NCBI RefSeq assembly: GCF_001613465.1
Contig: NZ_BDCK01000027.1
Span: 179,916-243,915, forward strand
Source of the DNA: Nocardia niwae NBRC 108934 = DSM 45340
Lineage (GTDB): Bacteria; Actinomycetota; Actinomycetes; Mycobacteriales; Mycobacteriaceae
Length of the DNA: 64,000 nt
Direction: 5' to 3'
Part shown: positions 16,963-24,601 of the stretch, piece after piece
Layout of the letters: the number at the start of each line of letters is the position of its first letter
How positions within the stretch are numbered: position 1 is the first letter of the stretch
Notes under the pieces: generated by a model
What the model saw: only the letters and a program-made list of their open reading frames with translations
What the model was told of the DNA's origin: nothing
The model's database searches: none
Program-made: the position numbers and the translations under genes

Positions 16963-17542
16963 CGGGTTCGCGATCCCGGTGGCCGCCGGCGGCCGGTGGA
17001 GGTCAACTCCGATGCGGTCGGCTCCGCCGGGGTTCGCACGCGTGCTCGAGCGAGCTCGCGGCTTCCGGGACGGGCGTCCGCGACGCCGATGGCCGCACTG
17101 GTCCCGGTGCCCGTTCGCGCCGACGCCGGTTCGGGCCCGGAAGGTGTACCCCCGAGCACACTCTCGCCGCCGCGCGCAGGTCCGGAGTGCGGCGGGGCGA
17201 TGCCGCCCGTGGCGGCGACGGGGAACACGAACGAGCAGCATAGAGCGACAGCGACCGGCTCAGGCGGTTTCCCGGTCATTTCGCCGGGCAGGCACGACGA
17301 CCGGACGCCCAGGAGCGCCGTCGGTGGCTCGCCATCCGGCCGCTCGCGGGCCTTAAACCGCCCCCGAGAGGTCGTGCCGCATGCGGCCGACCGGACGAGT
17401 CCGGCGAACTCCGCCCGGCCGGACCCGGGCCCGGGCGCGTACCGGCGCGCATGGCGCCGAATCGCCGCGCGGCTCTCGGACGCCCGCTGTTCCATCGCCT
17501 GCGCCGCCCCTCTCGTCCGACCTCCCTGTCGACTCTATGCGC
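16963..17542. other. 580-base region upstream of the cyclase
   Basis: No gene is supported with confidence. One minus-strand frame, 17279-16959, starts MTGKPPEPVAVALCCSFVFP, which looks like a signal peptide, and its stop overlaps the cyclase ATG (ATGA). About a quarter of its third codon positions are A or T, well above the neighbouring genes, so it may be chance. The rest probably holds the cyclase promoter. Confidence 0.35.
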
Positions 17543-18262
17543 TCAGCGCAAGACGACGAGCCAGACCGCCGCGTAGTGGGTCAGTGCCGCGAGCACCGTG
17601 GCCGCGTGGAAGAACTCGTGGTGACCGAAGACCGTCGGCCACGGATTCGGCCATTTGGTGGCGTAGAGGATCGCGCCGCCGCTGTAGAACAGGCCGCCGA
17701 TCAGCAGCAGGATCAGCGGCGCGATGCCGATTTGGCCGTTCAGCTGTCCGGCCACCGGCACGATGGCCCAGCCGAGGAGCAGATACAGCGGAACGCCGAC
17801 CCAACGGGGAGCGGCGGGCCACAGCAGTTTCAGCGCCACTCCGGCCAGCGCGCCCGCCCAGACCACCGCCAGCAGCGTCTGCCCGGTGCGTCCGGGCAGA
17901 CCGAGCAGGGCGAAGGGGGTATAGCTGCCCGCGATGAACAGGAAGATCATCGAGTGGTCCGCTCGTTTCATCCGGATACGGGCGCGTGCGGTGGGCCAGG
18001 TCACCCGGTGGTAGACCGCGCTGACGCCGAACAGTCCGCACACGGTGATCCCGTAGATCAGCGTCGACCATCCCGCGGTCGCCGAGATCGTGGCGGCGGT
18101 GGCGATCAGCACGACGGCCGCGATCGCCGCGACGCCGACGGCCCAGGTGTGGATCCAGCCGCGCATGCGCGGCTTGACCAGCGCCTCCGCGAGCGCTTCG
18201 CCCGCCGAGCGGGGGACCGGTGCAGCCGGTCCCGCGTCGGCGGTGCCGACCGATTCGGACAC
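17543..18262 (-). CDS. Hemolysin III family membrane protein (PAQR fold)
   Basis: 239 residues with seven predicted membrane spans. Conserved family histidines and acids appear in SAVYHR, KRADHSMIFLFIAGSYTP and GHHEFFHAATVLAAL, the putative metal-binding residues of the HlyIII/PAQR superfamily. Despite the name, the cellular role is uncertain (lipid hydrolase-like or membrane homeostasis). Rv1085c-like position. The GTG start at 18262 is well supported by GAGGAGGT six bases upstream. It is divergent from the Z-prenyl synthase across about 180 bases. Confidence 0.88.
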   Translation of the reverse strand: MSESVGTADAGPAAPVPRSAGEALAEALVKPRMRGWIHTWAVGVAAIAAVVLIATAATISATAGWSTLIYGITVCGLFGVSAVYHRVTWPTARARIRMKRADHSMIFLFIAGSYTPFALLGLPGRTGQTLLAVVWAGALAGVALKLLWPAAPRWVGVPLYLLLGWAIVPVAGQLNGQIGIAPLILLLIGGLFYSGGAILYATKWPNPWPTVFGHHEFFHAATVLAALTHYAAVWLVVLR

Positions 18263-18440
18263 GAGTACCTCCTCGATGGGCAGCCGGACCGGCGCCGTGC
18301 CGCCCGGAAACGGGCGGTCGGGGCGGAGCAGCTGAACCCGTCAGTAACCTACGCAACCGTAACTTGCGTGCTCTCGGCTACTGTACCGGCGTATCGCGGT
18401 CGATGCCGAGATCGTGTCCCCGAGGCGTAGGGTTGCCCGC

Positions 18441-19220
18441 GTGGAACTTCCGAGTCAGGTGCGGGGTCTGCCGTATCGCATCTACGAGGCCCGGCTGTCC
18501 AGGCAGCTGGCCGGCAAGCAGCATCCCCGGCACGTCGCGGTGATGTGTGACGGCAATCGCCGGTGGGCGCGGGAGAACGGTTTCACCGACGTCAGCCACG
18601 GCCACCGGGTGGGCGCGCTGAAGATCGCCGAGCTGGTCGGCTGGTGCGCGGCCGAGGGCATCGAGATGGTGACCGTCTACCTGCTGTCCACCGAGAACCT
18701 GCAGCGCGATCCGGACGAGTTGGAGACGCTGTTCGAGGTGATCACCGATGTGGTCGAGGAGCTGTCGGCGCCGGAGCAGGACTGGAGCGTGCGCATCGTC
18801 GGCTCGCTCGACGGCTTTCCCGAGCTGATCGCCAAGCGGTTGCGTACCGCCGCCGAGCGCACCGACGGCCGCAACGGCGTGCACGTCAACGTCGCGGTCG
18901 GCTACGGCGGCAGGCAGGAGATCACCGACGCGGTGCGCTCGCTGGTGCGCCAGGAGATCGCCGCGGGCGAGACCGGCGAGGACTTGGTTCAGTCGATCAC
19001 TGTGAACGCGATCGGCCAGCACCTCTACACCTCCGGTCAGCCGGACCCCGATCTGGTCATCCGCACCTCCGGTGAGCAGCGGCTGTCCGGATTCCTGCTG
19101 TGGCAGAGCGCATACTCGGAGATATGGTTCACCGAGGCCTACTGGCCGGAGTTCCGCCGAGTGGACTTCCTGCGGGCGTTGCGCGACTTCGCCGCGCGCC
19201 ATCGCCGTTTCGGCGTCTGA
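18441..19220 (+). CDS. Short-chain Z-isoprenyl diphosphate synthase (Rv1086 type)
   Basis: 259 residues of the cis-prenyltransferase (UPPS) family. The catalytic Asp is D37 in VMCDGNRRWAREN; YLLSTENLQRDPDEL and DLVIRTSGEQRLSGFLLWQSAYSEIWF are hallmarks. The mycobacterial counterpart Rv1086 makes Z,E-farnesyl diphosphate, the primer for decaprenyl phosphate used in arabinogalactan and mycolic-acid cell walls; the near-identical N-terminal and C-terminal regions support the same product. The GTG at 18441 is chosen because the length and N-terminus (LPYRIYEARL) then match Rv1086; the ORF could start 27 bases earlier. Confidence 0.88.
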   Translation: MELPSQVRGLPYRIYEARLSRQLAGKQHPRHVAVMCDGNRRWARENGFTDVSHGHRVGALKIAELVGWCAAEGIEMVTVYLLSTENLQRDPDELETLFEVITDVVEELSAPEQDWSVRIVGSLDGFPELIAKRLRTAAERTDGRNGVHVNVAVGYGGRQEITDAVRSLVRQEIAAGETGEDLVQSITVNAIGQHLYTSGQPDPDLVIRTSGEQRLSGFLLWQSAYSEIWFTEAYWPEFRRVDFLRALRDFAARHRRFGV

Positions 19221-19281
19221 TTCGATCTTGGTCCGCTGAATCCGGCATCACCGTCGCCCTTCTCGCGTACCGTGCGGTCTC

Positions 19282-19881
19282 ATGAGCTCGTTCGACCACC
19301 GGCCCGCCGAACCCGCATCGCGCGAACCGGATGACTCGATCAGCTACGCGGAGTTCGGTAGGCGTTTTCTCGACTACGCCGCCTCGGAGGAGCGCATCTC
19401 CGGCGCGTTCGCTCAGTTGACCGGCACCGCCTTCGATTTCGGCCCGATCGGGGTGGGTCCAGGGCGGTTGGCCAAGGTCACGGCGGAGGTCCAGCTCGGC
19501 GCGTCGCGGCTGCGCCGCCGCGGCGAGGAGACGATCGCGTTCGAATTGATCATCCCGCTGGAGGTCGACCTGCTGCTGGATCTGGCGGTCGACCGCCACC
19601 GGTTCCACGTCGAGGGCACCGTGCATCTGCAGCTGACGGTACGCACCGCGGCGCCGCTGCGGGTGGTGATCGATATCGCCGAGCCGCGACCGGGTGACGT
19701 GCGCGTCAATGTCGCCGCCGCCACCAAGCGCGGCCAGTTGCTGCGCCTTCTCGCCAGCGTCGATCAGGAGGTCAAGCGTTTCGTCGCCCGCTATATCTCC
19801 GCCGAGATCCGTAAGCCGCACATCGCCGCGGTCCGCGATATCGACGTCGCTCACCGACTGGACGAGGCATGGAAATTGTAA
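19282..19881 (+). CDS. Conserved hypothetical protein, 199 residues
   Basis: No family recognised. After a polar N-terminus, the sequence alternates beta-like segments (LAKVTAEVQLGASRL, IAFELIIPLEVDLLLDLAVD, VEGTVHLQLTVRTAAPLRVV) and ends in a helical part with KRFVARYISAEIRKPHIAAVRDIDVA. The pattern suggests a soluble beta-rich or lipid-binding-like domain, but this is inference. The ATG at 19282 lies 61 bases after the prenyl synthase stop. It is convergent with coaA, the stops only six bases apart. Confidence 0.65.
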   Translation: MSSFDHRPAEPASREPDDSISYAEFGRRFLDYAASEERISGAFAQLTGTAFDFGPIGVGPGRLAKVTAEVQLGASRLRRRGEETIAFELIIPLEVDLLLDLAVDRHRFHVEGTVHLQLTVRTAAPLRVVIDIAEPRPGDVRVNVAAATKRGQLLRLLASVDQEVKRFVARYISAEIRKPHIAAVRDIDVAHRLDEAWKL

Positions 19882-19887
19882 GCGGAA

Positions 19888-20820
19888 TCACAATTTCCGC
19901 AGCCGCAGCCGATTGATGCTGTGGTCGGCGTCCTTGCGCAGCACCAGGGTCGCGCGCGGCCGGGTGGGCAGAATGTTCTCCACCAGATTCGGCCGGTTGG
20001 TGTTGTTCCAGATCTCCTGCGCGGCGGCGGTCGCCTGCTCGTCGGTGAATCCGGAGTAGTGGTGGAAATGCGCGTTCGGATCGGCGAAAGCGGTCTTGCG
20101 CAAGGTGAGAAACCGTTGTACGTACCACTTCTCGATGTCCTCGATGCGAGCGTCGACGTAGATCGAGAAGTCGAACAGATCGGAGACCATCAGGCGCGGA
20201 CCGGTCTGCAGCACGTTCAAACCCTCCACGATCAGAATGTCGGGTTGGCGCACGCAATGCAGCTTGCTCGGCACGATGTCGTAGGAGATGTGCGAATACA
20301 CCGGGGCGCAGACCTCGGCCGCTCCGGATTTCACCTCGGTGACGAATCGCAGCAGCTTGCGGCGGTCGTAACTCTCCGGAAATCCCTTGCGGTGCATGAT
20401 CCCGCGCCGGGTGAGTTCCGCGGTGGGATAGAGGAATCCATCGGTGGTGACCAGATCGACCCGCGGGTGGTGGTCCCAGCGGGCCAGCAGCGCCTGCAGC
20501 ACGCGCGCGGTGGTGGACTTGCCCACCGCGACGCTGCCCGCCACCCCGATGACGAACGGTACCTGCTGGTCGGGATGGGTTTCGCCGAGAAATGTCGCGG
20601 TCGCGGCGAACAGCCGCTGACGCGCGGCGACTTGCAAGTGGATGAGACGAGCGAGCGGGAGATAGACCTCCGCGACTTCCTCGAGATCGATCTGTTCCCC
20701 GAGACCGCGCAGGCCGATCAGTTCTTCCTCGGTGAGCACCAGGGGAGTCGATTTACGCAGGGTCCGCCACTGTTTCCGGTCGAATTCCACGTATGGACTC
20801 GGCTCGCTCATTCGTGCCAC
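19888..20820 (-). CDS. coaA: Pantothenate kinase, type I
   Basis: 310 residues. It phosphorylates pantothenate, the first and regulated step of coenzyme A synthesis. Walker A GSVAVGKSTTA, the DLVTTDGFLYP and HRKGFPESYD segments and the C-terminal PTRPRATLVLRKDADHSINRLRLRKL are virtually those of the mycobacterial enzyme (Rv1092c). A GTG start at 20820 with GGAG ten bases upstream gives the mycobacterial N-terminus (xxxxSEPSPYVEFDR); the ATG at 20811 is the alternative. Confidence 0.95.
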   Translation of the reverse strand: MARMSEPSPYVEFDRKQWRTLRKSTPLVLTEEELIGLRGLGEQIDLEEVAEVYLPLARLIHLQVAARQRLFAATATFLGETHPDQQVPFVIGVAGSVAVGKSTTARVLQALLARWDHHPRVDLVTTDGFLYPTAELTRRGIMHRKGFPESYDRRKLLRFVTEVKSGAAEVCAPVYSHISYDIVPSKLHCVRQPDILIVEGLNVLQTGPRLMVSDLFDFSIYVDARIEDIEKWYVQRFLTLRKTAFADPNAHFHHYSGFTDEQATAAAQEIWNNTNRPNLVENILPTRPRATLVLRKDADHSINRLRLRKL

Positions 20821-20989
20821 TTACCCGACGCTCCGTTTCGGCAAACACGCACAGTTACGGTGCGGATCCGGTGAGATTCGGTCTAGCTGTCGCCGCATAG
20901 CCGAATTCTGCTCCGCGTCACCGTCGTGGGATGAGCGGGGTACCACTACCCGTTGGTAACCCGCTCGATGACCGGGGTGTGAGCCGCTA

Positions 20990-22201
20990 ATGTCGGCGGG
21001 CATGGAAGCGCATCCGCTCGTGACCGAATACCTGCGGCTCGGCCTCGCCTTCGACCGGCTGGAAGAGGGCTTCGTCGACGCCTACACCGGCGACCCCGCA
21101 CTGCGCCGCGAGGTACAGAACGCGCCCGCGCCGCAGCCGCGCGAGCTTGCTCGCCGCGCGGCCGAACTGCGTGCCGCGGTGCCGGAGGCCGGGTTGGCGC
21201 CGGAACGCGCCGAATTCCTCGATGTGCACCTGCGCGCGCTGGAGTGTTCCGGACGGAAGTTCGCCGGTGACGACATCGGGTTCGTCGAGGAGGTTCGCGC
21301 CTACTTCGACGTCGACATCGAGCCCGGCGACGTGGACGACTACCGGGACGCGCACCGGCAGATGGACGAGGTGCTCGCCGGGGACGGTCCGCTGGCCGAA
21401 CGGGTGGCCGCGCATCGCAAGGCCGACGAGATCCCGCCGGAGCGTCTGCCGGTGTGCGTCGAAGCGTTCTCCAGCGCGCTGCGTGAGCTGGTCCGCGCCC
21501 GGTACCCGCTGCCCGACCACGAGCACGTCACCTACGAGGTGGTCGGCGACAAGCCGTGGTCCGGGTTCAACTACTACCTGGGCAACTACCACTCCCGAGT
21601 GGCGATCAATTCCGACCTGAAGCAGCACATGGCGCACCTGCCGCAGCTGATCGCGCACGAGTCCTACCCGGGGCACCACACCGAGCACTGCCGCAAGGAG
21701 GCCGGGTTGGTCGCCGCCGGGCAGGCCGAGCAGACGCTGTTTTTGGTGAACACGCCCCAGTGCCTGATGGCCGAAGGGCTCGCCGATCTGGCGTTGCGTT
21801 CGATCGTCGGGCCCGGCTGGGGCAAGTGGGCGCAGGAGATCTACGCGGATCTCGGTCTGCGCTTCGACGGCGAACGAGCCGAACGCCTTTCGAACGCCTC
21901 GGCCGAGCTGCTGAGCGTGCGCCAGGACGCCGCCCTGCTGCTGCACGACCGCGGGCGCTCGTCCGACGAGGTAGCGGAGTTCCTGCAGACCTGGAGCCTG
22001 ACCACGCCGGAGCGGGCGCGCCAGTCGCTGCGCTTCCTGTCGTCACCGCTGTGGCGGGCCTACATCTCCACCTACGTCGAGGGATACCGGCTGCTGGGCG
22101 GCTGGCTCGATCGCGCGGTCGACGCCGAGGACCGCGCCGATCGTTTCCGCAGGCTGCTCGACGAGCCGCTCACACCGGGCGCGGTGCGCGCGGCGGCGTG
22201 A
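20990..22201 (+). CDS. DUF885 protein, putative zinc metallopeptidase fold
   Basis: 403 residues. The motif LIAHESYPGHHTEHCRKE contains HExxPGHH, the probable metal-binding helix of the DUF885 family (related to M32/M3-like metallopeptidases); a downstream acidic region (LMAEGLADLAL) supplies a possible third ligand. The N-terminal half is helical with VTYEVVGDKPWSGFNYYLGNYHSRVAINSD preceding the metal motif. Substrate unknown. ATG at 20990 or 21002 could initiate. Confidence 0.78.
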   Translation: MSAGMEAHPLVTEYLRLGLAFDRLEEGFVDAYTGDPALRREVQNAPAPQPRELARRAAELRAAVPEAGLAPERAEFLDVHLRALECSGRKFAGDDIGFVEEVRAYFDVDIEPGDVDDYRDAHRQMDEVLAGDGPLAERVAAHRKADEIPPERLPVCVEAFSSALRELVRARYPLPDHEHVTYEVVGDKPWSGFNYYLGNYHSRVAINSDLKQHMAHLPQLIAHESYPGHHTEHCRKEAGLVAAGQAEQTLFLVNTPQCLMAEGLADLALRSIVGPGWGKWAQEIYADLGLRFDGERAERLSNASAELLSVRQDAALLLHDRGRSSDEVAEFLQTWSLTTPERARQSLRFLSSPLWRAYISTYVEGYRLLGGWLDRAVDAEDRADRFRRLLDEPLTPGAVRAAA

Positions 22202-22204
22202 GGG

Positions 22205-22318
22205 TCACTGGATCACCGCGCAGCCCTGGCCGCCTGCCGAGATGCTGCACAGCAGCAGTGCGAGGGTGCGCAACAGCGCCTCGACCGGAGACGTGGGCAC
22301 CGAGACCGAGCCGACCAT
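22205..22318 (-). CDS. Candidate 37-residue hydrophobic small protein
   Basis: ATG at 22318 is preceded by GAAGGA at a good distance and reads MVGSVSVPTSPVEALLRTLA..., containing ALLRTLALLLCSISAGG and ending GCAVIQ with two cysteines. The frame is 37 codons and ends four bases beyond the DUF885 stop on the other strand. It could be a membrane-active small protein or peptide precursor. No homologue is recognised. Confidence 0.4.
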   Translation of the reverse strand: MVGSVSVPTSPVEALLRTLALLLCSISAGGQGCAVIQ

Positions 22319-22486
22319 GTTCGTTCCTTCGTCAGGTGTTCGTGAACTGTCACCAAGGAAACCGGTCGGTGCACCGGCGCTCGTTACGGCTTGTAGAGCC
22401 CCGTGAATCGATCGCCCGGCGATGCGCCGCGGCCACGCACGACCGACGCGTCTGTCATCGGACCGGGCGGTCGCGGGATGCGGCGA

Positions 22487-22936
22487 TCAGACGGCCGCGA
22501 AAGTGATGCGCACCGAGATCGGATCGCTCTCCAGCGCTTTCATGGTGCGCTCGGCGACCGCGGCGGCGACGCGCCCCTTGGCGAACGTGCGCGAGCGGGC
22601 CACCACGTCGTCCTGCGGCACGAAGGCGGCCGTGCCGGTGCGCCAGTGGCTGCCCTGGCGGAGCCGGACGTGCGGGTCGGCGGCGATATTGCGGGCCCAG
22701 CCGGACCGATGGCCGTGCTGCGAGATCAGCCACGCGCCGGTCTCGTCGATCGACGCCGTGACCGGCACGCGCCGCGGCCGGCCCGATTTCGCGCCGACGG
22801 TCTCCAATTCGGCGATCAGCGACGACCGGACGCCGAGCTGGTCGAGCAGCCCGACAGCCGGGTTGACCAGGTAGCGGCCGATCAGGCGTTCGCGCCGGAA
22901 TTTGCGTACCGCGGCGCTCGGTGTTCGTCCCGCCAT
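22487..22936 (-). CDS. Nitroreductase-fold deazaflavin-dependent protein (Ddn/FDOR type)
   Basis: 149 residues, the split beta-barrel family that includes mycobacterial Ddn. ELETVGAKSGRPRRVPVTASIDETGAWLISQHGHRSGWARNIAADPHVRLRQGSHWR has the typical RxGxxRxVP and W-x-xNLxAxP features that bind F420, though some relatives bind other flavins. The N-terminus is basic and may be membrane-associated. Likely role: F420H2-dependent reduction of quinones or xenobiotics. It lies directly downstream of the thioesterase gene on the same strand, so the two are probably cotranscribed and controlled by the same TetR protein. Confidence 0.82.
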   Translation of the reverse strand: MAGRTPSAAVRKFRRERLIGRYLVNPAVGLLDQLGVRSSLIAELETVGAKSGRPRRVPVTASIDETGAWLISQHGHRSGWARNIAADPHVRLRQGSHWRTGTAAFVPQDDVVARSRTFAKGRVAAAVAERTMKALESDPISVRITFAAV

Positions 22937-22947
22937 GGCAGTGCTCC

Positions 22948-23412
22948 TCAGGGTCGGTGGTGCGGGCGGAAAATGGCGCAGGTGGTGGTGGCGTGCGCGA
23001 CCAGGCGGCCCTGCTCGTCGACCACGCGTCCTTCGGCGGTCGCGGTGGTGCGCCCGAGATGGATCGTGGTGCCGGTGGCGGTGAGGCGCTGCCCGTCGGT
23101 GGGCACGGCCCGGATGTAGTTGATCTTCAGTTCCAGCGTCGTGTACCCGACGCCCGCCTCCAGTGTGGTGTGCACCGCGCAGCCCATCACCGAGTCGAGC
23201 AGGGTGGCGCAGATGCCGCCGTGGGTGGTGCCGAGCGGGTTGGCGAACTCGGGCCTGGTGCGCAGGGTGAAGACCACCTTGCCGTGCTCGAGTTCGCCGA
23301 CCTCGATGCCGAGCAGGTCACCGATGAACGGCGGACGGTCCGTCCTGGTCATCGCGGTCCGCAGGAGTTCGAGACCGGACAGCTGAGCCAGGTCCACGGT
23401 GGCTTCGGACAT
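22948..23412 (-). CDS. PaaI-family hotdog thioesterase
   Basis: 154 residues with the single hotdog domain: HGGICATLLDSVMGCAVHTTLE carries the HGG motif and helix, followed by TTLELKINYIRAVPTDGQRLTATG. These enzymes hydrolyse acyl- or aryl-CoA thioesters. The ATG at 23412 is chosen because GAAAGG lies six bases upstream; longer in-frame starts would run through the operator. It is divergent from a TetR gene, with one palindromic operator 15 bases before this start. Confidence 0.85.
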   Translation of the reverse strand: MSEATVDLAQLSGLELLRTAMTRTDRPPFIGDLLGIEVGELEHGKVVFTLRTRPEFANPLGTTHGGICATLLDSVMGCAVHTTLEAGVGYTTLELKINYIRAVPTDGQRLTATGTTIHLGRTTATAEGRVVDEQGRLVAHATTTCAIFRPHHRP

Positions 23413-23426
23413 ATCCATCCTTTCGA

Positions 23427-23442
23427 TGAACCGATCGGTCCA
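23427..23442. promoter_or_regulatory. TetR operator, thioesterase-proximal half of a pair
   Basis: TGAACCGATCGGTCCA contains the palindrome ACCGATCGGT. It is the exact reverse complement of the site at 23463-23478, so the whole divergent region is symmetric, centre-to-centre 36 bp. Confidence 0.7.
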
Positions 23443-23462
23443 CATCTGACATGATTGCAACA

Positions 23463-23478
23463 TGGACCGATCGGTTCA
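23463..23478. promoter_or_regulatory. TetR operator, regulator-proximal half of a pair
   Basis: TGGACCGATCGGTTCA, mirror copy of the site at 23427. It ends 24 bases before the TetR ATG, a position suited to autorepression. Confidence 0.7.
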
Positions 23479-23502
23479 CGCAACCCTCGGCAAGGAGTTC
23501 GC

Positions 23503-24078
23503 ATGACGGCAGGGCCGCGCACCAGGCTGATCGAAAGCGCCATCGAGCTGGTTCGCGAACAGGGCGTGCACGCCGCGGGGCTGGCCACTCTGCTGGAACG
23601 CGGCAACGCCTCGCGCAACTCGCTCTATCAGCACTTTCCCGCAGGCAAGAGCGAACTGGTCGAGACCGCCACCCGGGTCGCGGGCGCGCGGATCGGCGAG
23701 GTGATCGACAAGGTCACCGCCGCGCCGCCGCACCGCTGGTTCGATTCGCTGCTCAGTTGGTGGGTCGGCACGCTGGAGAAGACCGGCTATCGCGCCGGAT
23801 GCCCCGTCGTCGGGGCGGCATTGGCCGAGTCGGAGCCCCGGGTGCAGGCGGCCGCGGGCGAGGTCTTCGTGAACTGGCACGAACGACTCGGCTCGGCGCT
23901 GGTCGCCGCGGGCCTGCCCGCTGAGGAGGCGCGCTCGTTCAGCAGCTTCGCATTCAGCGCGATGGAGGGCGCCATCGTGCAGGCACGGGCCATGAAGTCG
24001 ACACAGCCGCTGGAAGACGCCCGGCGGCATCTGGCGGTGCTGATGCAGAACTACCTGCCGGAGGACGCATCCGATTGA
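23503..24078 (+). CDS. TetR/AcrR transcriptional regulator (YcdC/LmrA-like)
   Basis: 191 residues. The HTH lies near residues 12-50 (RLIESAIELVREQGVHAAGLATLLERGNASRNSLYQHFPAGKSELV). The C-terminal ligand domain contains YRAGCPVVGAALAESEP, a pattern of the LmrA/YxaF-type TetR_C group, which respond to small aromatic or lipophilic ligands. The ATG at 23503 has AAGGAG seven bases upstream. It probably represses itself and the divergent thioesterase/Ddn-like pair through two mirror palindromes. Confidence 0.88.
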   Translation: MTAGPRTRLIESAIELVREQGVHAAGLATLLERGNASRNSLYQHFPAGKSELVETATRVAGARIGEVIDKVTAAPPHRWFDSLLSWWVGTLEKTGYRAGCPVVGAALAESEPRVQAAAGEVFVNWHERLGSALVAAGLPAEEARSFSSFAFSAMEGAIVQARAMKSTQPLEDARRHLAVLMQNYLPEDASD

Positions 24079-24601
24079 ACGCGTGGCGGCCGGGTCGGGT
24101 GAACGATCCCGGCCTGGGGGGCTGTTCGGCCGCTCGGCGCGCCGGGCTGGCTGGACGCTTGGCGTCCGGTTTGGTGGGAGGTTTGGCGCATTGGGGCCGG
24201 TGAGGCGCGTGGCGGTCGGATTGGTGGGGGATTGGGGCCGGTGAGGCGCGTGGCGGTCGGGTTGGCGGGGGGCTTGGCGCATTGGGGCCGGTGAGGCGCT
24301 GGTGGGCCGGGTTGGTTGGAGGCTCGGCGGGGCCGGTCGAATGCCTGGCGATGGTTGTCCGCTGGAAGCTCGCACCACCGTGCGGGAGATCGCGCATCAC
24401 TCCGGGCACGCCGACATCATTTGCGAGGCGTTGGACGGGACGAACAGCACGGCGGCGGGTGTCGGCCGAAGCTGTTCGGCGAAGGACTGCCCGGGCCTCG
24501 GCGTGTCGCGCGTCACTCCGGATCGCCCTGCGCGCCGTCGGTGACCGGGAGGGGTGAACCCCCTGCTCCGGGGCCGGGCCCGCGGCCCATAGACTGAGGT
24601 C
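24079..24601. other. 523-base region upstream of glyA with tandem repeats
   Basis: The first part is a low-complexity G-rich array (see 24190-24300). The second part holds two similar motifs, CGCATCACTCCGGGCA near 24393 and CGCGTCACTCCGGA near 24506, then GGGGTGAACCCCC just before glyA. I do not recognise a known riboswitch. The translated minus-strand frames are Pro/Arg/Ala-rich artefacts. Confidence 0.4.
24190..24300. repeat. Degenerate tandem repeat, about 41-50 bp unit
   Basis: ATTGGGGCCGGTGAGGCGC occurs at 24190, 24231 and 24281, each followed by diverged copies of TGGCGGTCGGGTTGG; partial units continue to both sides. The array sits between the TetR and glyA genes and is strongly G-rich on the plus strand. 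Confidence 0.65.

Noticed and set aside
24190..24300. CRISPR array
   Set aside because: Repeat units are degenerate, spacers are not unique sequences of even length and no cas gene is present.
24345..24600. Glycine or folate riboswitch upstream of glyA
   Set aside because: I could not match the conserved core of known classes. The two CATCACTCCGG-like motifs do not form a recognised fold.
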